DNA of 5,815 bases, taken from a bacterium. Lineage in GTDB: Bacteria; Patescibacteria; Dojkabacteria; JAKAPS01; JAJZLI01. Below, one piece after another: positions 1 to 5,815 of this stretch. The stretch spans positions 1 to 5,815 of the forward strand of contig JAJZKG010000034.1 in NCBI GenBank assembly GCA_021809565.1. Direction: 5' to 3'. The notes beneath the pieces were generated by a model. That model searched no databases. It had not been told where the DNA came from and saw nothing but the letters and a program-made list of their open reading frames with translations. Position 1 is the stretch's first letter. Each line of letters starts with the position of its first letter. The translations under genes and the position numbers were made by a program.

Positions 1-26
1 AAAAGATTTGAAAGTTATTGGCAGTG
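1..26. repeat. 26-bp exact direct repeat, copy 1 (matches xseA interior)
   Basis: These bases are identical to 2029-2054, which lie inside xseA. The identity stops abruptly at base 27 (T here, G at 2055). The same frame as xseA would read K-D-L-K-V-I-G-S and then hit TAG at 29-31. Because the copy begins at the first base of the window, it may extend further upstream. It is either a contig-end or assembly seam, or a real fragment of a second xseA-like sequence. It contains the putative elp3 -35 box. Confidence 0.9.
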
Positions 27-37
27 TATAGTATAAT
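8..37 (+). promoter_or_regulatory. Putative sigma70-type promoter of elp3 (leaderless)
   Basis: TTGAAA (8-13) is a good -35 box and TATAAT (32-37) a perfect -10 box, with an 18-bp spacer. A start site seven bases after the -10 falls at 44-45, which is the A of the elp3 ATG or the base before it. No Shine-Dalgarno sequence lies between the -10 box and the ATG, so the mRNA is probably leaderless. The -35 box lies in the 26 bases repeated from xseA, so if that join is artificial only the -10 box stands. Confidence 0.6.
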
Positions 38-44
38 ACATATT

Positions 45-1676
45 ATGGAGAGAGAGAAAGTTAGTATAGATATAGTAAAGAAACTTACTACAAAAAATTA
101 CAATAACCCATTAAATATTATAAAAGAAAATTCAAAAGGGTACCAATTTTCAAGAGCAGAGATTATTAATACATATATCAATTACTGTAGTAATAATAAA
201 ATTAACATAAATAAATCTTTAATTGAAAAAATTAAATTAAAACCAACAAGAACAATTTCTGGAGTTGTTCCAATTACAGTTCTTACAAAACCTTTTCCAT
301 GTCCAGGAAGATGTATATTTTGTCCTAATGATGTAATGATGCCAAAAAGTTACCTATCACTAGAACCTGGAGCACAAAGGGCATTAATGAATAAGTTTGA
401 CCCTTATTTACAAGTAAAGAATAGATTGCAAGCAATGCAAAACATTGGGCATACAACAGAAAAATTAGAACTTCTAATTTTGGGAGGAACATGGAGTGTA
501 TATCCAAGAGATTACCAAGAGTGGTTTATAAAACGATGCATTCAGGCAATGAATGAGTTTGAATACAAGAAAGAAAAAAAGTACAAATATATAAAAAATA
601 GAATTAATTTTGACACAACGTCTACAGAGATAGATCCACCTAAAAATTGGAAAATAGATGAACTGCTAAAAGAACAGGCGATCAACTCTACAGCACAATA
701 CAGGTGCATAGGAATAACACTTGAGACAAGGCCAGACAGAATAACAGAAAGGGAGGCAATTCATTTAAGAATGATAGGGGGAACAAGAATACAGCTTGGT
801 ATACAAAGTACAGATGATACAGTACTTGAAAAAAATAAAAGAGGAGAAAATTCGCAAGACCAAAAAAGGGCTATATCCATATTAAGGAGAGCAGGGTTCA
901 AAATACAAATTCACTGGATGCCTAATCTATATGGATCATCTCCTAAAAAAGATAAAAAGGACATAATGAGAATATACAAAGACGGGGGTTATATGCCAGA
1001 CGAAATAAAAATATATCCTTGCTCAATCATAGAAACAGCAGAGCTGTATGATTACTGGAAGAGCAAAAGATATATGCCATATACGGAAGAGGAATTAATT
1101 GAAGTTTTAGTCTATGCAAAATCCAAGGTAAAAGAGTTTTCAAGGATTAACAGACTGATAAGAGATATACCATCTACATATATAGTAGATGGGAATAAGA
1201 AAACAAACTTGAGGCAAGTAGCCCAAGAGGTCATGAAGAAAAGAGGAAAAACGTGTAAATGCATTAGGTGTAATGAAATAAAGGATGAAGTAATAGAAAA
1301 AATTTATGCTGATTGTTACAAATATAATACCAGTGTATCAAAAGAATATTTTCTTACATATAAATCCAATAAAAAAATATTAGGGTTTCTCAGATTATCG
1401 ATTCCTAAAAAGAAGACAGATCATTTCATAGAAGAATTAAAAAATTCTGTAATTATAAGGGAAGTACATGTATATGGTCGATCCCTTGCAATAGGAGAGA
1501 AAAATGGAGGCGCACAACACATAGGGTTAGGAACTAGATTAATAAAAAGAGCAGAGAAAATTGCAAAAAAATATAAATTTACAAAAATTGCAGTTATATC
1601 TTCAATAGGAACAAGGGAATACTATAAAAAGAAAGGGTTTGAACAAAAACAACTCTATCAAATCAAAGAAATTTAA
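45..1676 (+). CDS. elp3: Elp3 family tRNA U34 carboxymethyl-modification enzyme (radical SAM / GNAT acetyltransferase)
   Basis: Full-length 543-residue single-subunit Elp3. The family joins acetyl-CoA and S-adenosylmethionine chemistry to place a carboxymethyl-type group on C5 of wobble uridine 34 in tRNA, acting in the cytoplasm. After an N-terminal tRNA-binding stretch, the radical SAM domain carries the FeS motif CPGRCIFC (C86, C90, C93), the spacing of bacterial rather than eukaryotic Elp3. It also has LGGTWSVYP (146-154), ETRPD (227-231), and a Cys-rich zinc-like motif CKCIRC (404-409). The C-terminal GNAT domain shows REVHVYG (472-478), the acetyl-CoA loop QHIGLGT (491-497) and REYYKKKGF near the end. 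Elp1 and Elp2 are not visible here and are not expected in bacteria. The ATG at 45 is chosen because the in-frame TTG at 18 and GTG at 24 lie inside the promoter. There is no Shine-Dalgarno sequence. The gene ends in TAA, 71 bases before xseA. Confidence 0.95.
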   Translation: MEREKVSIDIVKKLTTKNYNNPLNIIKENSKGYQFSRAEIINTYINYCSNNKININKSLIEKIKLKPTRTISGVVPITVLTKPFPCPGRCIFCPNDVMMPKSYLSLEPGAQRALMNKFDPYLQVKNRLQAMQNIGHTTEKLELLILGGTWSVYPRDYQEWFIKRCIQAMNEFEYKKEKKYKYIKNRINFDTTSTEIDPPKNWKIDELLKEQAINSTAQYRCIGITLETRPDRITEREAIHLRMIGGTRIQLGIQSTDDTVLEKNKRGENSQDQKRAISILRRAGFKIQIHWMPNLYGSSPKKDKKDIMRIYKDGGYMPDEIKIYPCSIIETAELYDYWKSKRYMPYTEEELIEVLVYAKSKVKEFSRINRLIRDIPSTYIVDGNKKTNLRQVAQEVMKKRGKTCKCIRCNEIKDEVIEKIYADCYKYNTSVSKEYFLTYKSNKKILGFLRLSIPKKKTDHFIEELKNSVIIREVHVYGRSLAIGEKNGGAQHIGLGTRLIKRAEKIAKKYKFTKIAVISSIGTREYYKKKGFEQKQLYQIKEI

Positions 1677-1729
1677 CAAATATTGAATTTAGGAAAAACA
1701 CTAAGTGGGTGTATGTATAGATCTGGAGT

Positions 1730-1738
1730 TGGTATACT
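1730..1738 (+). promoter_or_regulatory. Putative extended -10 promoter of the xseA-xseB-PBP operon
   Basis: TGGTATACT is an extended -10 element (TGn followed by TATACT, 1733-1738) with no convincing -35 box at the usual distance. The predicted start is near 1745, leaving about three bases before the ATG at 1748 and no Shine-Dalgarno sequence. An in-frame TAG at 1718-1720 and the absence of any ATG, GTG or TTG between it and 1748 fix the xseA start. The rest of the 71-bp gap (1677-1747) shows no convincing terminator for elp3, so read-through from elp3 is possible. Confidence 0.55.
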
Positions 1739-1747
1739 ACAGAAATT

Positions 1748-2998
1748 ATGGAAGGTGTTTTTACTGTATCAGAAATAAACAATAATATATCGCGACTTCT
1801 TGAAGAAAATTTTTATGATATTGGGATTGAAGGAGAAATATCAGACTATAAAGTACAGTCACAAGGATGGACTTTTTTTTCACTCAAAGATAGTAAATCT
1901 ATAATATCGTGTGTAAACTTTGATAAAAAATTATTGAAATATAAAGATATTATTAAAGATGGGGTAAAAGTTGTTGGTTTTGGTTACCTTACAATATATG
2001 AAAAGACTGGAAAGTATCAGTTTTATGTAAAAGATTTGAAAGTTATTGGCAGTGGAGATATATATGCACAAATAGAAATTACAAAACAAAAATTGAAAGA
2101 GGAGGGACTATTTAGTGCTGAAAACAAAAAAAATATATCTTCATTTCCACTAAATATAGGTGTTATTACTTCACTGGAAAAATCATCAATGGCATACAAA
2201 GATTTTTGCAAAACAATGGAGTCAAGGTTTCCAATTGCAAACATATATCTTTACGATGCTAATGTTCAAGGAAAGGAAGCCGAAAAAGAAATTATCCAAG
2301 GACTAGAATACTTCAAATCACAAGAAAACATAGATGTTATAGTACTAACAAGAGGAGGAGGGTCTATAGAAGATCTAATGCCATTTAACAGTGAGTCAGT
2401 AGCAAGGTCAATTTTCAATTCCACAAAAATTACTGTATCTGCAATAGGACATGAAGGAGACGTAACAATCTCTGACCTTGTAGCAGATATACGGGCGTCA
2501 ACACCAACACAAGCAGCAATACTTATATCTCCTGATAAAAAAGAATTAATAGATAAATTAAACAAAGGCATATTGCATGTACAGAGAGGTGTACAAAACA
2601 TGATAGAAATAAAACAAACAGCAATAGCACATAATTATGAAAAGATTAAAGGAATATTAGACAAATTTTATAATAAAAAACAACAAACCTTATATGAAGG
2701 AGTACATATACTACAAAGCAAATCAAACGAAGTTATAAATAGTGGAGAGCTTATTTTAAAAGAATTAAAAAATAAAATATCTAAATTTTCATATGAGATT
2801 GAATATAAATTAAAATCTATAAAGGAAAAATTTAAAATGTTTGAATTATTCTCTCCAGAGTATATACTAAAAAAAGGGTATTCAATAACATATAAAGATG
2901 GAAAGTTAATATCATCTGTTAATGATGTTAACGTTGGTGATATGTTACAATTACAACTTAAAGATGGAAATATTAAAAGTGAGGTAATAGAAAAATGA
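1748..2998 (+). CDS. xseA: Exodeoxyribonuclease VII large subunit
   Basis: Catalytic subunit of exonuclease VII, a cytoplasmic enzyme that degrades single-stranded DNA from either end into oligonucleotides, together with several XseB subunits. The 416 residues fit the family, slightly shorter than the E. coli protein. Order: N-terminal OB-fold for ssDNA binding (about 1-100, with VSEI near 7-10, IEGEISDY and FSLKD); catalytic domain (about 125-260) with GVITS (138-142), an Asp equivalent to a catalytic Asp (D152), RGGGSIEDL (202-210), GHEGD (234-238) and ADIRASTPTQAA (246-257); a long helical, coiled-coil-like stretch rich in Lys and Glu (about 262-362) that binds XseB in the family; and a C-terminal SPEYILKKGYSI segment (369-380). 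GHEGD has Gly where Thr is the commonest residue, and the loop before D152 appears two residues longer than usual. The ATG at 1748 is the only possible start. The TGA stop overlaps the xseB ATG. Confidence 0.96.
   Translation: MEGVFTVSEINNNISRLLEENFYDIGIEGEISDYKVQSQGWTFFSLKDSKSIISCVNFDKKLLKYKDIIKDGVKVVGFGYLTIYEKTGKYQFYVKDLKVIGSGDIYAQIEITKQKLKEEGLFSAENKKNISSFPLNIGVITSLEKSSMAYKDFCKTMESRFPIANIYLYDANVQGKEAEKEIIQGLEYFKSQENIDVIVLTRGGGSIEDLMPFNSESVARSIFNSTKITVSAIGHEGDVTISDLVADIRASTPTQAAILISPDKKELIDKLNKGILHVQRGVQNMIEIKQTAIAHNYEKIKGILDKFYNKKQQTLYEGVHILQSKSNEVINSGELILKELKNKISKFSYEIEYKLKSIKEKFKMFELFSPEYILKKGYSITYKDGKLISSVNDVNVGDMLQLQLKDGNIKSEVIEK
2029..2054. repeat. 26-bp exact direct repeat, copy 2 (inside xseA)
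   Basis: This stretch codes for the end of the OB-fold region of XseA (K-D-L-K-V-I-G-S, about residues 95-102) and is identical to bases 1-26. It fits smoothly into a conserved gene, so this copy is the native one and copy 1 is the derived or artificial one. Confidence 0.9.
2981..2985 (+). promoter_or_regulatory. Shine-Dalgarno sequence of xseB
   Basis: GAGGT lies nine bases before the xseB ATG, inside the end of xseA. It supports the ATG at 2995 and contrasts with elp3 and xseA, which lack such a site. Confidence 0.6.
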
Positions 2999-3195
2999 AA
3001 AAAGAAATTACATTTACAGATGCATTCGAAAGATTTGAAAAGATATTGCAAGAGTTGGATAGTGGTAATCTTTCCTTAGAAGAAACAATTAAAAAAATTG
3101 AAGAAGGAGCATCTTTATATAAGGTATGTTCAAAAATGTTATCAAAGGCAAAAAATACTATTACAACTATTAATAAAAAACTTGAAGAAGGATAA
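2995..3195 (+). CDS. xseB: Exodeoxyribonuclease VII small subunit
   Basis: The 66-residue helical partner of XseA; several copies coat the XseA coiled coil and are needed for an active exonuclease VII. The sequence shows the family pattern: F-x-x-x-x-x-R-F-E-K-I at the start (TFTDAFERFEKIL, about 6-18), then the hallmark L-x-S-G-x-L-S-L-E-E segment (LDSGNLSLEE, 21-30), then a second helix (IEEGASLYKVCSKML, about 35-49) and a Lys-rich tail. Length is normal for XseB. Its ATG overlaps the xseA TGA as ATGA, the classic arrangement for translational coupling of two subunits, and it ends three bases before the PBP gene, so all three genes are probably cotranscribed. Confidence 0.95.
   Translation: MKKEITFTDAFERFEKILQELDSGNLSLEETIKKIEEGASLYKVCSKMLSKAKNTITTINKKLEEG
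3187..3192 (+). promoter_or_regulatory. Shine-Dalgarno sequence of the PBP gene
   Basis: GAAGGA lies six bases before the ATG at 3199, within the last two codons of xseB. It fixes the PBP start and shows that this organism does use Shine-Dalgarno pairing for operon-internal genes. Confidence 0.7.
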
Positions 3196-3198
3196 ATA

Positions 3199-4737
3199 AT
3201 GAAAATAAAAATACTACTAATTATATTACCAAGTATATTATTGGTTGCAATAATTGCATCATTAATTATTACAGTAATTAATATAAAAACAAACAATGTT
3301 ACAGTATCATATACCGAATTTCGAGGTACAAATCCTAGCTCGACTATTATAAATCCCCCAACAGCATCAACTGTAATATATTCCTCCACTGGGGGTATTA
3401 TTGGAAAAATATACGGACAAGAAGAAAAAGCTTATCAATATGAAGAAAATCCTTCTTTATATCAGGGAACATCAATATTATACCACCTTATAAACATTCC
3501 ACCATACTCAAGCAATCAAACAGACCTTGCAATTGCAATAAAACTCAAGGATCAACTACTTACTATGTTACTTAATATTGGGGCAATAACACAATCAGAT
3601 ATAAACCAAGAGAAAATAAACACTGAAACACCATACTTTCAAATAGATCAGGATCCATACTTTACTGAGTATGTAATAAACAAGCTAATGGAAAAATATA
3701 GTAACTATGTATTAGCTGGAGGATTAAAGGTATACACTACAGTGAATACTCAAATTGATAATATGGCACAACAAGTGGTATCAGAAGACTACCAAAAATA
3801 TGTTGCTCCAGTTGATGCAAATAGTGCAGCTCTTGTTGCCGACAACCCACAAAATGGATATATATTAGCAATGATAGGGGGACCATCATATCAAGAACAA
3901 CAGTTAAATATGGCTGATGAACCAAGACAACAAGGTTCAGCAATGAAACCACTTATATATATTAAAGCATTTGAGATGGGATATTCTCCAGACACAATGA
4001 TAGATGATGCCCCAATATGCTATGGAAGTTACTGTCCTGTGGACTATGAGGGGTATACTGTAGGATGGGTATCCATTGATAGAGCTATAAATCAATCGAT
4101 AAATATTCCCGCTATAAAGATGCTTGCAGCAATAGGATATCAGAATGGAGTTAATACTCTTGAATCTGAAGGAATAAAACTTAATCCGAATACATATTAT
4201 GGACTTCCATTAGTACTAGGAGATGCAGGATTAACACTAACAAATATGGTTGGAGCATATAATGCGCTAGCAAATGGGGGGTATTATGCACAATCAACTC
4301 CATTTGAAAAAATTGTAGAATCTAATGGTGTAATTTTACTGAATAATACTAATCTACCTAAAAAAAGGATACTTGATGCAAATGCAGTTGCAGAAATGGA
4401 CCAAGTATTAGGAGATACATCAATGAAAGCACCAATGTATGGGTCAGTAACATATTATTACTCTGTCCAGGGTAGAGAATACGGATCTAAAGATGGAACA
4501 AGTAATGGGCCAAAAGACGTAACTGACTACATGTTTATCCCACAACTATCTGTTGGGGGGTGGGCTGGAAATACAAATGATACAAACATGTCTCAGGATG
4601 CAGTAGGAGCATTTCAGGCAGGACCAATGGTTCATGACTTTATAATGAACTATATACAAATGGAGAATTTACCTGTAGAGAATTTTCCAATGCCTACATA
4701 TCCAACGCTAAACGCTACAACATCCCAAATACCTTAA
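3199..4737 (+). CDS. Penicillin-binding transpeptidase of class A origin, lacking the GT51 core and with a KDG motif
   Basis: Membrane-anchored protein of 512 residues, related to the transpeptidase half of class A PBPs, which cross-link peptidoglycan stem peptides outside the membrane. One N-terminal membrane anchor (about 4-27) with short Lys-bearing N-terminus, then an N/S/T/P-rich linker (31-57). Residues 58-77 (STVIYSSTGGIIGKIYG) match the lead-in to a GT51 domain, and residues about 93-170 (LYHLINIPPY, IGAITQSDI, YFTEYVINKLMEKY) match the segment after it. The GT51 core between them is absent: no EDxxFxxHxG, no STITQQ. The transpeptidase domain (about 175-485) has GSAMKP with nucleophile S247 and K250, DDAPI (269-273), SIN (S300, N302), and KDGTSN (431-436) where KTGT is expected. 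GGWAGN (453-458) matches the usual GVWVGN. C274 and C279 could form an extracytoplasmic disulfide. It has its own Shine-Dalgarno sequence and is third in the xseA operon. Peptidoglycan transpeptidase activity is uncertain because of KDG. Confidence 0.88.
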   Translation: MKIKILLIILPSILLVAIIASLIITVINIKTNNVTVSYTEFRGTNPSSTIINPPTASTVIYSSTGGIIGKIYGQEEKAYQYEENPSLYQGTSILYHLINIPPYSSNQTDLAIAIKLKDQLLTMLLNIGAITQSDINQEKINTETPYFQIDQDPYFTEYVINKLMEKYSNYVLAGGLKVYTTVNTQIDNMAQQVVSEDYQKYVAPVDANSAALVADNPQNGYILAMIGGPSYQEQQLNMADEPRQQGSAMKPLIYIKAFEMGYSPDTMIDDAPICYGSYCPVDYEGYTVGWVSIDRAINQSINIPAIKMLAAIGYQNGVNTLESEGIKLNPNTYYGLPLVLGDAGLTLTNMVGAYNALANGGYYAQSTPFEKIVESNGVILLNNTNLPKKRILDANAVAEMDQVLGDTSMKAPMYGSVTYYYSVQGREYGSKDGTSNGPKDVTDYMFIPQLSVGGWAGNTNDTNMSQDAVGAFQAGPMVHDFIMNYIQMENLPVENFPMPTYPTLNATTSQIP

Positions 4738-4743
4738 TTAAGG
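4732..4743. repeat. 12-bp perfect palindrome spanning two abutting stop codons
   Basis: CCTTAATTAAGG reads the same on both strands. It holds the final Pro codon and TAA of the PBP gene (4732-4737) and, on the other strand, the final Pro codon and TAA of the glycosyltransferase gene (4743-4738). Both proteins therefore end in Pro through the same six bases, CCTTAA. With no loop it is unlikely to work as a terminator hairpin. Confidence 0.85.
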
Positions 4744-5815
4744 GGAAACATAAAAACTTGAAAGAGTTTTTAATATGTAAATATCAGCACCGTCTATACT
4801 CTTACTATAAACATAATTTTGTGCTATATATCGGAATAAGCCTGGAAATTTATATCCATCTTTATATGTAACTATTACTACAGGAGTTGCATTTTCTATT
4901 GATTTGAAAGTAAGTTTCTTCAAAATTGAGGAAGTATAAGGGGAAGCAAAGTCAGCAACAATTCTTCCTGCAGGATAACTACCAGTAATATAGTAAACCC
5001 ATGGAAAATTCCCCCAAATAAAAATAGGTTTATTCCTGACATTATAAACAGATAATATTGCATTAGATATGGTATACATTATATTTGAACTACTTGAATG
5101 TTTTTCATAAGCAACATTTGTATTATATTTAAAATATGTAGATGAAAAATATTCTGTTCTGTCAATTTTTCCGGAAGCAAATTCAATAAAATTAGTATAG
5201 TATTTATAATCCTTTATAAACTGAGCTTTAACATTTGTCATATTTTCTATTCTTAAAAAGTATAGACCTAAAAAGTAAACAAGAGATAGAAAAACAAAGA
5301 TAGTAAGTAGGCGAAAGACAAGTTTAATATTATATGGAATCAAAATGATATATGATGCCAGGACAGATAATGAGGCAGAAGTAAGTATGAGATAATGCCA
5401 ATATGGTCTTCCAGAAAACAAAGAACCAAAGTACTCAAACATAAACCATATGATTACAAGAGTAATATTTTCACGTATAATTTTCTTTTTATATAAAATA
5501 AATAGAATAGTTAACAATGTTAACAATGATATAAAATTTATTATTATATACTTATATCCAGAGGTGTCATAACCAACATAACCAACATTTCCAAGAAACA
5601 TAATTGAAAACGCAGTATGGAAATTATGAATCAAAAATTCCCAAATTAAAAATATTCCAATTGGAGTAATAAGACCTAGAATATAAATTATTGAATATTT
5701 AATAAATTTTATAAATCCGTATAAAAATAGAAATGCAATACACAAGAATCCTCCATCAAAAATGATTGTAAATTTAAATAAAAGTCCAAGGCCCAAAATA
5801 AGACCTGCAAGATAT
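4738..5815 (-). CDS. GT39-like polytopic membrane glycosyltransferase, 5'-truncated by the window edge
   Basis: C-terminal part, 358 visible codons, of a GT39/PMT-type (ArnT/RgtA-like) membrane glycosyltransferase. Such enzymes use lipid-phosphate-linked sugars to glycosylate acceptors on the outer side of the membrane; donor and acceptor cannot be told here. The frame is open to the window edge (Y-L-A-G-L-I precedes a TTG at 5796), and A-G-L-I-L-G-L-G-L-L-F-K-F-T is the family's typical internal helix, so the true start and the catalytic N-terminal Asp/Glu loop lie outside the window. Counting from the Leu at 5796, hydrophobic segments lie at about 12-28, 32-53, 82-102, 111-128, 131-153 and 160-181. 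The conserved GRPYWHYLI loop is at 129-137. A soluble C-terminal domain of about 170 residues follows, with WGNFPWVYYITG (261-272), P275 and R278, a pattern common in these proteins. It converges on the PBP gene with no bases between the stops. Confidence 0.85.
   Translation of the reverse strand, partial: YLAGLILGLGLLFKFTIIFDGGFLCIAFLFLYGFIKFIKYSIIYILGLITPIGIFLIWEFLIHNFHTAFSIMFLGNVGYVGYDTSGYKYIIINFISLLTLLTILFILYKKKIIRENITLVIIWFMFEYFGSLFSGRPYWHYLILTSASLSVLASYIILIPYNIKLVFRLLTIFVFLSLVYFLGLYFLRIENMTNVKAQFIKDYKYYTNFIEFASGKIDRTEYFSSTYFKYNTNVAYEKHSSSSNIMYTISNAILSVYNVRNKPIFIWGNFPWVYYITGSYPAGRIVADFASPYTSSILKKLTFKSIENATPVVIVTYKDGYKFPGLFRYIAQNYVYSKSIDGADIYILKTLSSFYVSP
4751..4772. terminator. Possible weak bidirectional hairpin terminator
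   Basis: TAAAAACT (4751-4758) and AGTTTTTA (4765-4772) form an 8-bp stem around a six-base loop, TGAAAG. Either strand ends in a run of five T. It begins 14 bases past the PBP stop and lies within the last codons of the glycosyltransferase gene. The stem has only one G-C pair, so as an intrinsic terminator it would be weak. Confidence 0.3.

Noticed and set aside
18..44. Upstream in-frame starts for elp3 (TTG at 18, GTG at 24)
   Set aside because: They fall within the -35/-10 promoter region, add residues with no family similarity, and lack a ribosome site. ATG at 45 fits better.
325..507. Antisense open frame of 60 codons opposite elp3
   Set aside because: It overlaps the conserved radical SAM region of Elp3 and resembles no known protein.
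1668..1690. Possible terminator hairpin after elp3 (AAATT ... AATTT)
   Set aside because: The stem is only five A/T pairs around a 12-base loop with no following T run, so it would not be stable.
2266..3389. Overlapping antisense open frames of 111-138 codons on the minus strand (2266-2601, 2668-3051, 2973-3389)
   Set aside because: They lie opposite the strongly supported xseA, xseB and PBP genes, show no recognisable domain, and are explained by AT-rich codon bias.
3737..3952. Antisense open frame of 71 codons opposite the PBP gene
   Set aside because: It covers the SxxK-coding region of the PBP and has no support of its own.
5510..5527. Tandem 9-bp repeat GTTAACAAT x2, and a similar ATAACCAAC x2 at 5569-5586
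   Set aside because: Both lie inside the glycosyltransferase gene and encode simple membrane-protein repeats (LLTLLT, VGYVGY). They are too short to be a functional array.
1..5815. Alternative genetic code with TGA as glycine or tryptophan
   Set aside because: xseA ends in TGA exactly where its family ends, tryptophans use TGG, and no in-frame TGA is needed to extend any gene.

Overview
The window is strongly AT-rich bacterial DNA, densely packed with genes, using the standard code (xseA ends in TGA and glycine is read from GGA and similar codons). It carries a single-subunit bacterial Elp3, exonuclease VII genes xseA and xseB, a penicillin-binding protein (PBP) and a GT39-type membrane glycosyltransferase. 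Zero-length or overlapping gene junctions and two apparently leaderless genes add to the picture. This suggests a small-genome, AT-rich lineage such as Candidate Phyla Radiation/Patescibacteria, but that is an inference from style and gene content; a clostridial or other low-GC bacterium cannot be excluded.

Layout: bases 1-44 hold a good -35/-10 promoter for elp3 (45-1676, +). The first 26 bases are an exact copy of a stretch inside xseA (2029-2054). A 71-bp gap follows, ending in an extended -10 element placed directly before xseA (1748-2998, +). xseA overlaps xseB (2995-3195, +) by four bases, and three bases later a PBP gene starts (3199-4737, +). These three genes look like one operon. 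On the minus strand a membrane glycosyltransferase gene (4738-5815, 5' end beyond the window) converges on the PBP gene with no base between the two stop codons. No gap exceeds 300 bases, and I see no RNA gene, insertion sequence or CRISPR array.

Functionally, Elp3 modifies the wobble uridine of tRNAs. XseA and XseB form exonuclease VII, which degrades single-stranded DNA. The PBP and the glycosyltransferase act at the cell envelope.

The most unusual item is the PBP. It descends from a class A (two-domain) PBP but has lost the core of the GT51 glycosyltransferase domain by what looks like an in-frame internal deletion, and its transpeptidase KTG motif reads KDG. The second point of interest is the contrast between first-in-unit genes, with a -10 box almost touching the ATG and no Shine-Dalgarno sequence, and operon-internal genes, which have clear Shine-Dalgarno sequences. 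The 26-bp repeat at the window edge is either an assembly seam or a duplicated xseA fragment that supplies the elp3 -35 box.
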